DNA from: DASYXW01 sp035934405
GTDB lineage: Bacteria; Acidobacteriota; Terriglobia; UBA7540
DNA: 64,000 bases
NCBI GenBank assembly: GCA_035934405.1
Contig: DASYXW010000031.1
Coordinates: 1 to 64,000 of the forward strand
Direction: 5' to 3'
The notes beneath the pieces were generated by a model. It was not told the origin of the DNA and searched no databases. It was given only the letters and a program-made list of their open reading frames with translations. The position numbers and the translations under genes are program-made. The number at the start of each line of letters is the position of its first letter. Position 1 is the first letter of the stretch. This document shows, piece after piece, positions 34,340-42,657 of the stretch.

Positions 34340-34477
34340 ATGCTCTTCAAGACCTTCAGCGCCGCGGTTTTTTGGAGTGGAAGTCTGTTGGCCCAGCGGG
34401 ACCAAAAGGAGGCTTCAATTGCCGGCGTGGGCCGAATTATTGTCGTGGTCGAAGGCAAAGGCGCGACCAATCCGTAG
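34340..34477 (+). CDS. Short ORF with signal-peptide-like start, possible gene remnant
   Basis: A 45-codon frame starts MLFKTFSAAVFWSGSLLAQR, which looks like a signal peptide, then continues IAGVGRIIVVVEGKGATNP before TAG. There is no strong ribosome site. It may be the stub of a longer secreted protein or a chance frame. No family is recognised. Confidence 0.2.
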   Translation: MLFKTFSAAVFWSGSLLAQRDQKEASIAGVGRIIVVVEGKGATNP

Positions 34478-34502
34478 GTGATTGCCAGGGTGTAGTGCAG
34501 CC

Positions 34503-35444
34503 CTATGGCTGCACCCGGCTAGAGGGCGGCCGGCCTTCTCGCAAGTCTCCTTCAGCCTTGGCGATTTCTGAAGCCAGGGCAAAGGCTCCCAGGATCCCGG
34601 CGTTGTCGCCCAACTGGGGCGCAACAACGTATTCATCGATACGGTTGCTGATGGCAGCTGATTGGATGTATCTGTTGAGGAGTTCCAGGGTCTTCGCTCG
34701 GACCAACGGAAATAGGTTTGCCCGCCGCATGACGCCGCCGCCCAGGATGATCCGCTGGGGCGAAAGGGTGCAGACTAGATTATTCACACCGAGCGCTAGG
34801 TAGTGCGCTTCGAGTTCCCACGCCGAATGGTCAGGCGTCAGATTCTGACCCTTGCCTCCCCAGCGGCCTTCAATCGCGGGACCCGCCGCCAGACCTTCCC
34901 AGCAGTCACCGTGAAAAGGGCAGGCGCCGACGAAGGGGTCGACTGTCCAGTCGTGGGGAACACGCATGTGGCCCATTTCCGGGTGGAGCATTCCATGCAT
35001 CAAGCGCCCCGCCACCATGCCGCCGCCACCAATGCCCGTGCCGACGGTGATGTAAACGAAAGTATCCAGTCCCCGTGCGGCGCCCCACTCACGCTCGCCG
35101 AGGGCTGCTGCGTTGACGTCCGTATCAAAGGCCACCGGGATGTCCAGCGCGCGCCCGACGAGGCCCGCCAGGTCCACGTTCTGCCAGCCGGCCTTGGGCG
35201 AGGAGGTGATGTGACCCCAGTCCGGCGACACACGGTTCAGCTCGACGGGTCCGAAGGACCCAATGCCGATGGCTGAGAGCGGTTCGCGCTTCGCCTGCTC
35301 CTGCAAGAAGGCGATCGCCCGGCCGATGGTCTCCTCCGGCGAAGTGGTCGGCAGTTCGAGGCGAGCGCGCAAGTCACCGGGGCCCGTGCCCACGGCGCAA
35401 ACGAATTTTGTGCCTCCCGCTTCAACCGCGCCAAACAACGCCAT
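34503..35444 (-). CDS. ROK-family sugar kinase (fructokinase-like)
   Basis: A 313-residue ATP-dependent hexose kinase. ATG 35444 follows aggagg eight bases upstream and gives MALFGAVEAGGTKFVCAVGT, with the phosphate-1 loop (EAGGTKF). VAFDTDVNAAALGEREWGAA carries the catalytic Asp region and FVYITVGTGIGGGGMVAGRL the phosphate-2 loop. HPEMGHMRVP and GACPFHGDCWEGLAAG form the His/Cys zinc-binding motif of ROK fructokinases. Sugar could be fructose or glucose; the motif order favours the fructokinase branch. It lies 81 bases downstream of an MFS sugar porter on the same strand, so uptake and phosphorylation are likely coupled. Confidence 0.92.
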   Translation of the reverse strand: MALFGAVEAGGTKFVCAVGTGPGDLRARLELPTTSPEETIGRAIAFLQEQAKREPLSAIGIGSFGPVELNRVSPDWGHITSSPKAGWQNVDLAGLVGRALDIPVAFDTDVNAAALGEREWGAARGLDTFVYITVGTGIGGGGMVAGRLMHGMLHPEMGHMRVPHDWTVDPFVGACPFHGDCWEGLAAGPAIEGRWGGKGQNLTPDHSAWELEAHYLALGVNNLVCTLSPQRIILGGGVMRRANLFPLVRAKTLELLNRYIQSAAISNRIDEYVVAPQLGDNAGILGAFALASEIAKAEGDLREGRPPSSRVQP

Positions 35445-35525
35445 GAGGCGCGCCTCCTGATCCTTCTTCGTCACCAAGCAGTTCGTTTCAGTAGACCGGC
35501 GAGCCCGTCAGGCAAGGCTCGGACC

Positions 35526-36878
35526 TCAGGCGATGCCCAGCTTCTGTTGCATCTCTTCAAGAGAAACACCCTTGGTTTCAGGAAACACGAAGAGCACCAC
35601 AAAAAACTGCAACACCATCATGATGGAGAAAAACACGAAAGGATAGGCACCCGAGGACGCCGCCATGAGGGGAAAAATCCCGGAAATGAGGGCGTTCATA
35701 AGCCAGTGCGAGAAACTGCCGAGGCTCTGTCCCTTCGCCCTCACCTGGTTGGGAAAGACTTCCCCGATAAAAACCCAGATTACAGCGCCTTGAGAGAAGG
35801 CAAAGGAAGCGATGAAGCCGATCAGCAGCCAAACCAGGGCCCCCTCATGGGTATGGGTGAAGAAGACCGCGGCCACGCCGGCGAGGCTCAAGGCGGTGCC
35901 CACCGAACCGACGAGCAGCAGGGTCTTGCGGCCGAACTTGTCGATCACCAGCATCGCGATGATGGTGAACAGGAGATTGGTGGCGCCGATGGCCACCGCC
36001 TGCAGGTCGCTCGATACCGTGCTGAATCCCGCCTTGGAAAAGATGTCGTTGAGGTAGTATAGAATGGCATTGATGCCGGAGAGTTGGTTGAACATGCCAA
36101 TCGAGACGGCCAGAAACATGGGGTACAGATACCTCAGGTTGAGGGAACCGCGAACCCAGTTCCAGTTGAACAGGTGATCTTGAGCGGCGTGCTCGAGGTC
36201 AATCGACCGAATGATCTCCTGCAAGTCCCGCTCATAGTTCTCGTCTCCGGTCACACGCAGCACCTCTCGCGCTTCGTCCACGCGCCCTGTTTTTACCAGC
36301 CACCGCGGGCTGCGCGGGATGCCGAAGAGCATCGCAAGGAACAGGCCGGCGGGAATAGCCGACACACCGAGTTTCCAGCGCCAGTCGGCGTCGCCAAAGC
36401 CCGCGAGTCCGACGAGGTAGTTGGAAAAGTAAGCCAACAGGATGCCCAGGACAATGTTGAACTGAAAGAAGCCCACCAAGCGCCCTCGCGCCTTCGCGGG
36501 TGCGATCTCGGCGATGTACATGGGCCCCACCACGGAGGAGCCCCCGATCCCAAGACCGCCGATGAATCGGAACGTCACCAGCATTCCCCAGTTGGCGGCG
36601 AAAGCACAACCCAGAGCCGAAACCAGGTAAAAGACGGCCAGCACTCGCAGGCTGTCGCGCCGGCCATAGCGGTCAGCCGGAAATCCTGCCAGCATCGCGC
36701 CCACGATCGTGCCCCAGAGGGCAATGGAGACCGTCAACCCGAGCGACCCGGGCGAGAGGTGGAACGTCCGGGTCAAGCCGTGGGTCGTGCCGGCAATCAC
36801 CGCGGTATCGAACCCAAACAGAAGCCCGCCCAGGGCGGCGACAATCGTGCTTTTCAGCAGGTATTTGTTGAGTTTCAT
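35526..36878 (-). CDS. MFS sugar porter
   Basis: A 450-residue, 12-helix transporter of the sugar porter family, probably a proton symporter or facilitator. ATG 36878 has ggga seven bases upstream and starts MKLNKYLLKSTIVAALGGLL then FGFDTAVIAG, the family's first helix. Other signatures: FPADRYGRRDSLRVLAVFYL after helix 2, IPRSPRWLVKTGR in the central loop (PESPRWL type), SGINAILYYLNDIFSKAGF in helix 7, and FPETKGVSLEEMQQKLG at the end. The open frame to 37082 adds an unrelated N-terminal extension. It is the first gene of a two-gene unit with the ROK kinase. Confidence 0.93.
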   Translation of the reverse strand: MKLNKYLLKSTIVAALGGLLFGFDTAVIAGTTHGLTRTFHLSPGSLGLTVSIALWGTIVGAMLAGFPADRYGRRDSLRVLAVFYLVSALGCAFAANWGMLVTFRFIGGLGIGGSSVVGPMYIAEIAPAKARGRLVGFFQFNIVLGILLAYFSNYLVGLAGFGDADWRWKLGVSAIPAGLFLAMLFGIPRSPRWLVKTGRVDEAREVLRVTGDENYERDLQEIIRSIDLEHAAQDHLFNWNWVRGSLNLRYLYPMFLAVSIGMFNQLSGINAILYYLNDIFSKAGFSTVSSDLQAVAIGATNLLFTIIAMLVIDKFGRKTLLLVGSVGTALSLAGVAAVFFTHTHEGALVWLLIGFIASFAFSQGAVIWVFIGEVFPNQVRAKGQSLGSFSHWLMNALISGIFPLMAASSGAYPFVFFSIMMVLQFFVVLFVFPETKGVSLEEMQQKLGIA

Positions 36879-37145
36879 AGCGTCTCCCAAGATCGTTGCG
36901 ATTTGAGTCACGGACTCTAACACAAGTGAACTTCGTTTCGGGTCAATTTGTCGCGCAAAGTCTCCCCGGTGGTTTTGACTGGCCTGCGTGGGAATGTTTG
37001 GGCAGAGCGTCCGAGAGAAACCTGTGTGCCGGTCCTGTTCGTGTTCATCCTTGCATGTCTGACGCAGACGTTGGTTCATCACAAGAGCACACGAGAGCTC
37101 CTGTCATGTTAGAATTAAACCTCCTTTGCTTCAGGCTTCTGAACG

Positions 37146-39158
37146 GTGAGCAAGCGCATCAATTCCGACAACCGCTTCCCCTTGTTGATAGCACCTTTCC
37201 TCTTTTTTTCTCTCCCTTTTCCTTCTTTGGCTGGAGGCCAACGAGCCGCGAATAACGCGGCTCTTACGCCGGAAATCAAGGCCCACTGGCACGAGGCCCA
37301 GGATGCCCAGAACCGCAAAGACTACAAGACCGCAGCCCGGGAGTATCGCGCGGTGATCGTTCGAAGTCCGCGTTTCGCGGAGGCCTATCAAAACCTGGGA
37401 CTTGTTTACCAGCTTGAGGGGCGTTGGCCAGACGCCGTGCTAGCCTTCCAAAAGGCGCTGGCGCTGCAGCCCAGCCTGACCGGCGCAAATTTGTTTCTCG
37501 GCATCGACTACTGCCAGGAGGGAGAAGCGCGGCGCGCGATTCCTTACCTGACGAGGGGGAGCGAGGAAAAGCCGGAGCTGCCAGAATCCTGGTCGTGGCT
37601 GGCTACGGCTGAGGAAATGCAAGGTAATGTCGCGACTGAGATCGCAACGCTTCAACGCGGCCTTCAGCTCCATCCCGAGAACATCGACTTACTTTATCTA
37701 CTCGGCCACGCTTACGAAGTTTTGGGGAAGCAGGCAGTGGATGCGGCAAGCGCAGTAGATTCGAACTCGACTGGCCGGGAACTGTTCCTGGCGGAAAGCT
37801 ACGAGAGCAATGGCTATTGGTCCGAAGCCTTGGTCCATTTGCAGAACGCCCTGGCCCAATCGCCGAATCGGGAAGGGGTCCACCTGGATCTCGGCGAAGT
37901 GTTCATGCGCACCGGACGTTTGGACAGTGCCCTTGCCGAGGTCGATGCCGAGCTCAAGCTCCATCCCTACAGCCTTCGGGCCCGAGTCCGGCGTGGTGAG
38001 ATCGAGCTCCTGCAAGGCCGGCTCGATTCGGCCTTGGCGGACTGGTCTGAGGCTGCAAACGCGGACCTGGCGCGGACCGAGGCGATCCTCGGAATCCGCG
38101 AAACCGGTTTCGGCGAGGCGGCGAGGGAACAGCTCGCTCCAGGCTTGCGCCAGAAGCTCGATGAGATACGCCCCCGGTTGAATCAGCAATCCGGAACCGC
38201 CGGCTGGTTGGCGGCTGCGTTTATCGCGTCGCAGAACGGTGGAGCGCCGCCCCCAGGTCCTGGGATGGGACCGCATGTCGCGGATCCCAGCCAAGAGAGG
38301 ACCTGCAGCTTGGAGACGGTGCAATCCTGGCTTCGCGACGATCAACTCGAGGCGGCCGCCCGCTGTGGCGCTCGCGTCGTGACGGCAGATTCTCCACCGC
38401 CGCTGCGGCTGGCCGTCGCCCGCGCTTTGGTCGAAACCGGGCAGCCGGAGTCTGCGCTCGCCGTCTTGAACGCGGCCCCGGCAGCCCAGGCGCACGCTCC
38501 AGAACTTCTCTACTGGAAATCGCGCTGCTACAAGAAGCTGGCGCTAGCGGCCTATCTGAAGCTCTATGCTGTCTCCCCAGAATGCTACCGTGCCCACCAA
38601 TTGCTGGGAGATACCGACGCGGCGCGCGACGAAGATTCCAAGGCGATTCAGGAGTACCGGCTCGCGCTTGCCCAGCGACCGCATCTGCCAAACCTCCACT
38701 ACGAAATCGGGCGCTTGCTTTGGAAGACCCTGAAGACCGATGAAGCCCGTGCGGAGTTCGACGCCGAGCTCAAACTAAACCCCCTCCACAGCGGAGCGCT
38801 GATCGCATTGGGTACCATCAGCCTTTACGAACATCAGCCCGAGACCGCGATGAGCTTTTTGCAAAAGGCGGCGGCGGCCGAGCCCCAGAACCCCGACGTG
38901 CACCATTTCTTGGGAACCGCCTACCTGCAAATGCGCAGATACCGAGAGGCTGTCACGGAGCTGAAGCTCGCTCTCCATGAGGATGAAGACGGCAAGATCC
39001 ACTACCAGCTCGCCAGGGCTTATCAGAGTCTGGGGCGGAAGGAGGAGGCCGCTCACGAATTCGTCGCCTCCAACGCTCTCAACGAGCGGTTTCATTCCCG
39101 AAGCGCCCAGAGAGTCCAACGCCTGGCTGCAGCCGAAGCCGCACTCAAGCAACCTTGA
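37146..39158 (+). CDS. Secreted TPR-repeat protein
   Basis: A 670-residue exported TPR protein. GTG 37146 (MSKRINSDNRFPLLIAPFLF) gives a signal peptide ending near LPFPSLAG. Repeats run almost through the protein: RKDYKTAAREYRAVIVRSPR, FAEAYQNLGLVYQLEGRWPD, then a weaker middle and again PEPQNPDVHHFLGTAYLQMR-type units (EPQNPDVHHFLGTAYLQMRR). The middle (about 330-420) lacks clear repeats. It likely works as a periplasmic scaffold. It is divergent from the sugar porter and convergent with the GH130-like gene. Partners are unknown. Confidence 0.8.
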   Translation: MSKRINSDNRFPLLIAPFLFFSLPFPSLAGGQRAANNAALTPEIKAHWHEAQDAQNRKDYKTAAREYRAVIVRSPRFAEAYQNLGLVYQLEGRWPDAVLAFQKALALQPSLTGANLFLGIDYCQEGEARRAIPYLTRGSEEKPELPESWSWLATAEEMQGNVATEIATLQRGLQLHPENIDLLYLLGHAYEVLGKQAVDAASAVDSNSTGRELFLAESYESNGYWSEALVHLQNALAQSPNREGVHLDLGEVFMRTGRLDSALAEVDAELKLHPYSLRARVRRGEIELLQGRLDSALADWSEAANADLARTEAILGIRETGFGEAAREQLAPGLRQKLDEIRPRLNQQSGTAGWLAAAFIASQNGGAPPPGPGMGPHVADPSQERTCSLETVQSWLRDDQLEAAARCGARVVTADSPPPLRLAVARALVETGQPESALAVLNAAPAAQAHAPELLYWKSRCYKKLALAAYLKLYAVSPECYRAHQLLGDTDAARDEDSKAIQEYRLALAQRPHLPNLHYEIGRLLWKTLKTDEARAEFDAELKLNPLHSGALIALGTISLYEHQPETAMSFLQKAAAAEPQNPDVHHFLGTAYLQMRRYREAVTELKLALHEDEDGKIHYQLARAYQSLGRKEEAAHEFVASNALNERFHSRSAQRVQRLAAAEAALKQP

Positions 39159-39256
39159 CGCCGCGTGGTGCACGTCTCCCCGCGTAATCGGAATCCACGT
39201 CAGGCCTCCCCAACTCCGCCGATTTCAGGGCCGAAGCGAACCGGGTACCTGAAACT

Positions 39257-40273
39257 CTACCGCGATTCGGCTGCAGCGACACCAATATACTTGTCCGCGC
39301 CGCCATAGTAGAAGAGCCACTGCTTGCCGCGCCGGACGAGTCCTTCGACGAAGATCACGTTGGGAACCTGCCCCCCCTTTTCCCAGGTCTTGACCGGATG
39401 AAAGATCGGCGTGTGGGCGCGTGCGAGGACCTTGCTGGGATCGCTCTTGTCAAAAAGAATCCATCCCGTGGAATATACCAAATGATCGTTCGCCCCGTTG
39501 TAGATCAGCAGGATCCCTTCGGGCGTAAGAACGGGAGGCGGACCGGGCTCCACTACCTTGGAATCGAAGTACCCCGGCCGCGTGGAAGCCACCGGCTGGT
39601 CTCCAGCATCGGTCCAATGCAGAAGGTCGTCCGATGTGGCAAGGCCCATCTTGCCCCCCGAATCGCTCGCATCGCCCAAATAGTACATCCAGTATTTGCC
39701 GTTGATCATTTGGGGGACGATGGCGCCTGATTTCGTCCAGCCCACGTTCCACTTTCCCTTGTAAGCGGGCAAAATGACTCCGTGCCGTGTCCAGTGGGTC
39801 AAGTCGCTGGAGGTGGCGAGGCACAATTGCGCGTCCCTCTTGCCTTTGCCGATCCCATCGACGTTGTTATAGCCGGTGTACGTGAGGTAGTAGGTTCCGT
39901 TGATCTCGACTAGTCGGGGATCTTCGGTGCCTCCGCCTTTCTCGTAGGGAGCCTCCGGGCCCAGAACCGGTTCAAGCGAACGCGTAAAATGAACCCCATC
40001 CATGCTGACGGCGTAGCCTAGCCTAGAGGTTCCTTTCTTGTCCTGAGCCCGGTAAAGCATCACAATCTTTCCATCCTTCTCCACCGCAGCAGGATTGAAC
40101 GTGCCGGCTGATTCGAATCCAGTCCCTTCTGGGGCGATAATGGGCTGAGAGGAGAGCCTCCTCCAGGTCCCAAACGGCGGCCTGAACGTTGAGGCTCCAA
40201 GCACAACGGCCGCCAAGACTACCGTCGCACATATCGAGCCGGGAACTCTGAGACGTGACTCTCTATGTCCCAT
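39257..40273 (-). CDS. GH130-like glycosidase/phosphorylase, exported
   Basis: A 338-residue enzyme of the five-bladed beta-propeller type. The N-terminus (VPGSICATVVLAAVVLGAST) is a signal peptide or anchor. Hallmarks of family GH130: FESAGTFNPAAVEKDGKIVM, VLGPEAPYEKGGGTEDPRLV (GGxEDPR, with the catalytic Asp region), VGWTKSGAIVPQMINGKYWM and the C-terminal LFYYGGADKYIGVAAAES. GH130 enzymes phosphorolyse or hydrolyse beta-mannosidic bonds; export here suggests hydrolysis rather than phosphorolysis. It is the last gene of the unit with the Tat-exported protein and TonB receptor. Substrate not established. Confidence 0.82.
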   Translation of the reverse strand: MGHRESRLRVPGSICATVVLAAVVLGASTFRPPFGTWRRLSSQPIIAPEGTGFESAGTFNPAAVEKDGKIVMLYRAQDKKGTSRLGYAVSMDGVHFTRSLEPVLGPEAPYEKGGGTEDPRLVEINGTYYLTYTGYNNVDGIGKGKRDAQLCLATSSDLTHWTRHGVILPAYKGKWNVGWTKSGAIVPQMINGKYWMYYLGDASDSGGKMGLATSDDLLHWTDAGDQPVASTRPGYFDSKVVEPGPPPVLTPEGILLIYNGANDHLVYSTGWILFDKSDPSKVLARAHTPIFHPVKTWEKGGQVPNVIFVEGLVRRGKQWLFYYGGADKYIGVAAAESR

Positions 40274-40314
40274 TGAGTTGGCCTCCTTATGCCGTCAGAC
40301 ATCTACATGGAAGA

Positions 40315-42600
40315 CTAATACTCTGCCTTGATCCGTACATACTTCCTTGGAGCCAGCGGGATAGGCCCGGATGCCGGCCCGCCGTCGATGTTGAGCGTGA
40401 CCGGACTTCCCCCAGCAGCCGGAATTGTGACCCGCGCGAAACGCGTCGAACCAGTCGGATTGAAAAGAATAAAATTGAGCTCGCGAGGCGGGAACACCGC
40501 TGAATCAAAGGCGTCCAGCAGATCAAGATTCACGAGCATCAGCTCGCGATCGTCTGTCGTTCCCAGAGCCTCAAACATCAAGTACGACCACAGCACTTCT
40601 CCGCTGCCGTAGATCTCTTTGCCGACCACGCCCGTTTGGCCGCCTAACTCCAGCGTGCCCAGATTCTCATAAGGGATAAACGGCAGCAGTGATTGCTTGC
40701 CCGCGACGCCGTGGCAGGAATCAAAGTAGTAGAAGTTGTTCCGCCGTTGCTGGTCCATAAAGCGCAGGAGCGCGTCCACCATCACGCCGCGCTTCATGAT
40801 GCCCGTCCAAGGGAGGATGGCCTCGACGTTCTCCTTGAAAGCAGGATAGAGAATTGACGCCGCGGCTTGCACCATACCCCGGATGTCGTGCGTCTTCTGG
40901 CTAGGATCACTGTACCAGTAGAACATCCGCAATTGCTCATAGAGGAGATAGCGGGCGGCGTCCTGCATACCCAGGTCCGCCGCGGCCAGAGCGCCAAAGG
41001 CCAGCTCCTGCGGCTCGTGGAACAGGCCAGCAGCGCGCACGGTGGTGAGCATGTCCAGCGCCCGGCGCGCTTCGTCCTGATACCTCGTGTCGCCGGTCAA
41101 GCGGTGCGCGATCAAGCCAGCCCAAGCGTAGAGCCCTCCGACAGCATAGTTAGTGCCTGCACCCCGCTGCTCCAGGCTGTCGGTCCGGTAATAGATCGGA
41201 AAAAGATGACCGTAGCGGTGCGCCATCTTGGTGGCGGTTTCGTAAGCGAGGAGAAAATTGCTGACCAGCGCCGGCGAACCCGAAAGGACGCCGATCAACG
41301 GGTATTTAATCAGGCTGTTCTCGAACGGGTACCAGGAATCAGCGACTTCGTTCTCGCCCCGGATGAAATCGTTGCTGATGCTTCGCGTGTCTTCGTGATA
41401 GAAGAGCGGCATGCTCTGGACAAGATCACGGACCACCTGCTGGTAACCCGGGTTCGGCTGAACCTGCAGATACAGCAGCGAGGGCCACAAGACATCCGCC
41501 ATGGTCATCAGCTCGAAGTTACTGCCCGTCTCGTGCCAGAGCTCCGAGGATGCCTTCACGTAAGCGCGCAGGCCCCGGTGGCCGTTGACGCTGATAAGAG
41601 CCGTATCTTTCTGCTGCACATCGTTCACCGTTCCGGCCGCAAACTTCTTCCAACTCGTCGCGCATTGGGGCCAGTCGAGCCTCTCCTCAAAGAGCGGAAG
41701 CAACGCTTCCATCCAGCGCGTCACGGCCTGACGCTCGTTCAACAACTCATGTAGCGGGCGTTGCAGCAGCCAATAAGTGAACCGTATGTCTCCGGCGGGC
41801 AAGGTGTTACCGGTCGCCTGGTTTGCAATAAGGCCGATCCCAAGCGTCTGGTTGCCATCCTTCTCCAAGCGGGACACGGTCGAACAGCGATAGGCGAGGA
41901 AACGCGGAACGTTCTGGAGCGACATCCAAGCCATGTCGCTCAGGTCGAAGTAAAGCATCGTTTCCACACCGCGGGTGGCGTCGAGCAGGTAGACAGACGG
42001 CAGGTCGTTGCCGTACGCGTCCAGGGAATTCCGGGTCGGCTGGTCCAGAAGAACGCGTCGCCAGCTTGCCGACTGGCCTTCCATCATGGTCGAGGCTGAA
42101 GTAAGCCAAACGATGATCTGCGGCTCAACGACCAGTTCCTGTTTTAGCCGGAGGGGCTCAGGCAGCTTCAAGGCCACGCGGACGCGGAACCAGCCTTCCG
42201 GCCCGGGCATGCTGATCTGAGCGTCCCACGTGTAATCAACCGGTTGCCCGCGGGCGCCCTCAGCGCGCGCCGTCCCCTGCGAGACAATGGTTAAGCCGGA
42301 GCGTTCTAGAAGTTTCGGCTGGAGACCGAAGGAGGGACCCGCAACCAGCGGTACGTCCGAAAGGGTCGCGGCTACCCACTTGCCCTCCAACTTTACGAAA
42401 CTTCGGAAAACCAACTGGCGGGCAAAGGTCGCAGCCTCCAGCCGCTGATCTGCGCTCTCGAGCGCGACACTGGTGGGATCGGGAGTCTGCGGAGCCTGGG
42501 AGAGTGTCGGCCCTCTATGGGCAGTCACAGGCAGAACCGCCGCGTTCGCGGCACCGGCGATCAGCACTTGGACGAAGCTGCGACGGTCGATCTTGCTCAT
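40315..42600 (-). CDS. Tat-exported protein, probable (alpha/alpha)6 carbohydrate-active fold
   Basis: A 761-residue protein with a Tat signal: MSKIDRRSFVQVLIAGAANA contains the twin-arginine RRSF. The first 300 residues are beta-rich. The rest is helical with aromatic-rich helices (HETGSNFELMTMADVLWPSL, ADSWYPFENSLIKYPLIGVL, NYAVGGLYAWAGLIAHRLTG), as in six-hairpin glycosidases and lyases. The end is a small beta domain (PAAGGSPVTLNIDGGPASGP). I recognise no specific family and no proven catalytic residue. It lies between the TonB receptor and the GH130-like gene on one strand, with short gaps, so a role in glycan breakdown is inferred. Confidence 0.65.
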   Translation of the reverse strand: MSKIDRRSFVQVLIAGAANAAVLPVTAHRGPTLSQAPQTPDPTSVALESADQRLEAATFARQLVFRSFVKLEGKWVAATLSDVPLVAGPSFGLQPKLLERSGLTIVSQGTARAEGARGQPVDYTWDAQISMPGPEGWFRVRVALKLPEPLRLKQELVVEPQIIVWLTSASTMMEGQSASWRRVLLDQPTRNSLDAYGNDLPSVYLLDATRGVETMLYFDLSDMAWMSLQNVPRFLAYRCSTVSRLEKDGNQTLGIGLIANQATGNTLPAGDIRFTYWLLQRPLHELLNERQAVTRWMEALLPLFEERLDWPQCATSWKKFAAGTVNDVQQKDTALISVNGHRGLRAYVKASSELWHETGSNFELMTMADVLWPSLLYLQVQPNPGYQQVVRDLVQSMPLFYHEDTRSISNDFIRGENEVADSWYPFENSLIKYPLIGVLSGSPALVSNFLLAYETATKMAHRYGHLFPIYYRTDSLEQRGAGTNYAVGGLYAWAGLIAHRLTGDTRYQDEARRALDMLTTVRAAGLFHEPQELAFGALAAADLGMQDAARYLLYEQLRMFYWYSDPSQKTHDIRGMVQAAASILYPAFKENVEAILPWTGIMKRGVMVDALLRFMDQQRRNNFYYFDSCHGVAGKQSLLPFIPYENLGTLELGGQTGVVGKEIYGSGEVLWSYLMFEALGTTDDRELMLVNLDLLDAFDSAVFPPRELNFILFNPTGSTRFARVTIPAAGGSPVTLNIDGGPASGPIPLAPRKYVRIKAEY

Positions 42601-42657
42601 GGAGACAAGAAGCGCGGGAATACTCCGGTGCCCGCGCTCTTGAGCGGTGTTCGCGAA

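Larger units (their letters stand above)
34002..34502. other. Intergenic region with MITE-like copy and short ORF
   Basis: About 500 bases between the tRNA and the sugar kinase. They hold a truncated copy of the inverted-repeat element (34101-34192) and a possible short secreted-peptide frame at 34340-34477. Near the end, a hairpin gtgcagcc-ctat-ggctgcac (34495-34514) overlaps the kinase stop. I see nothing else. Confidence 0.45.
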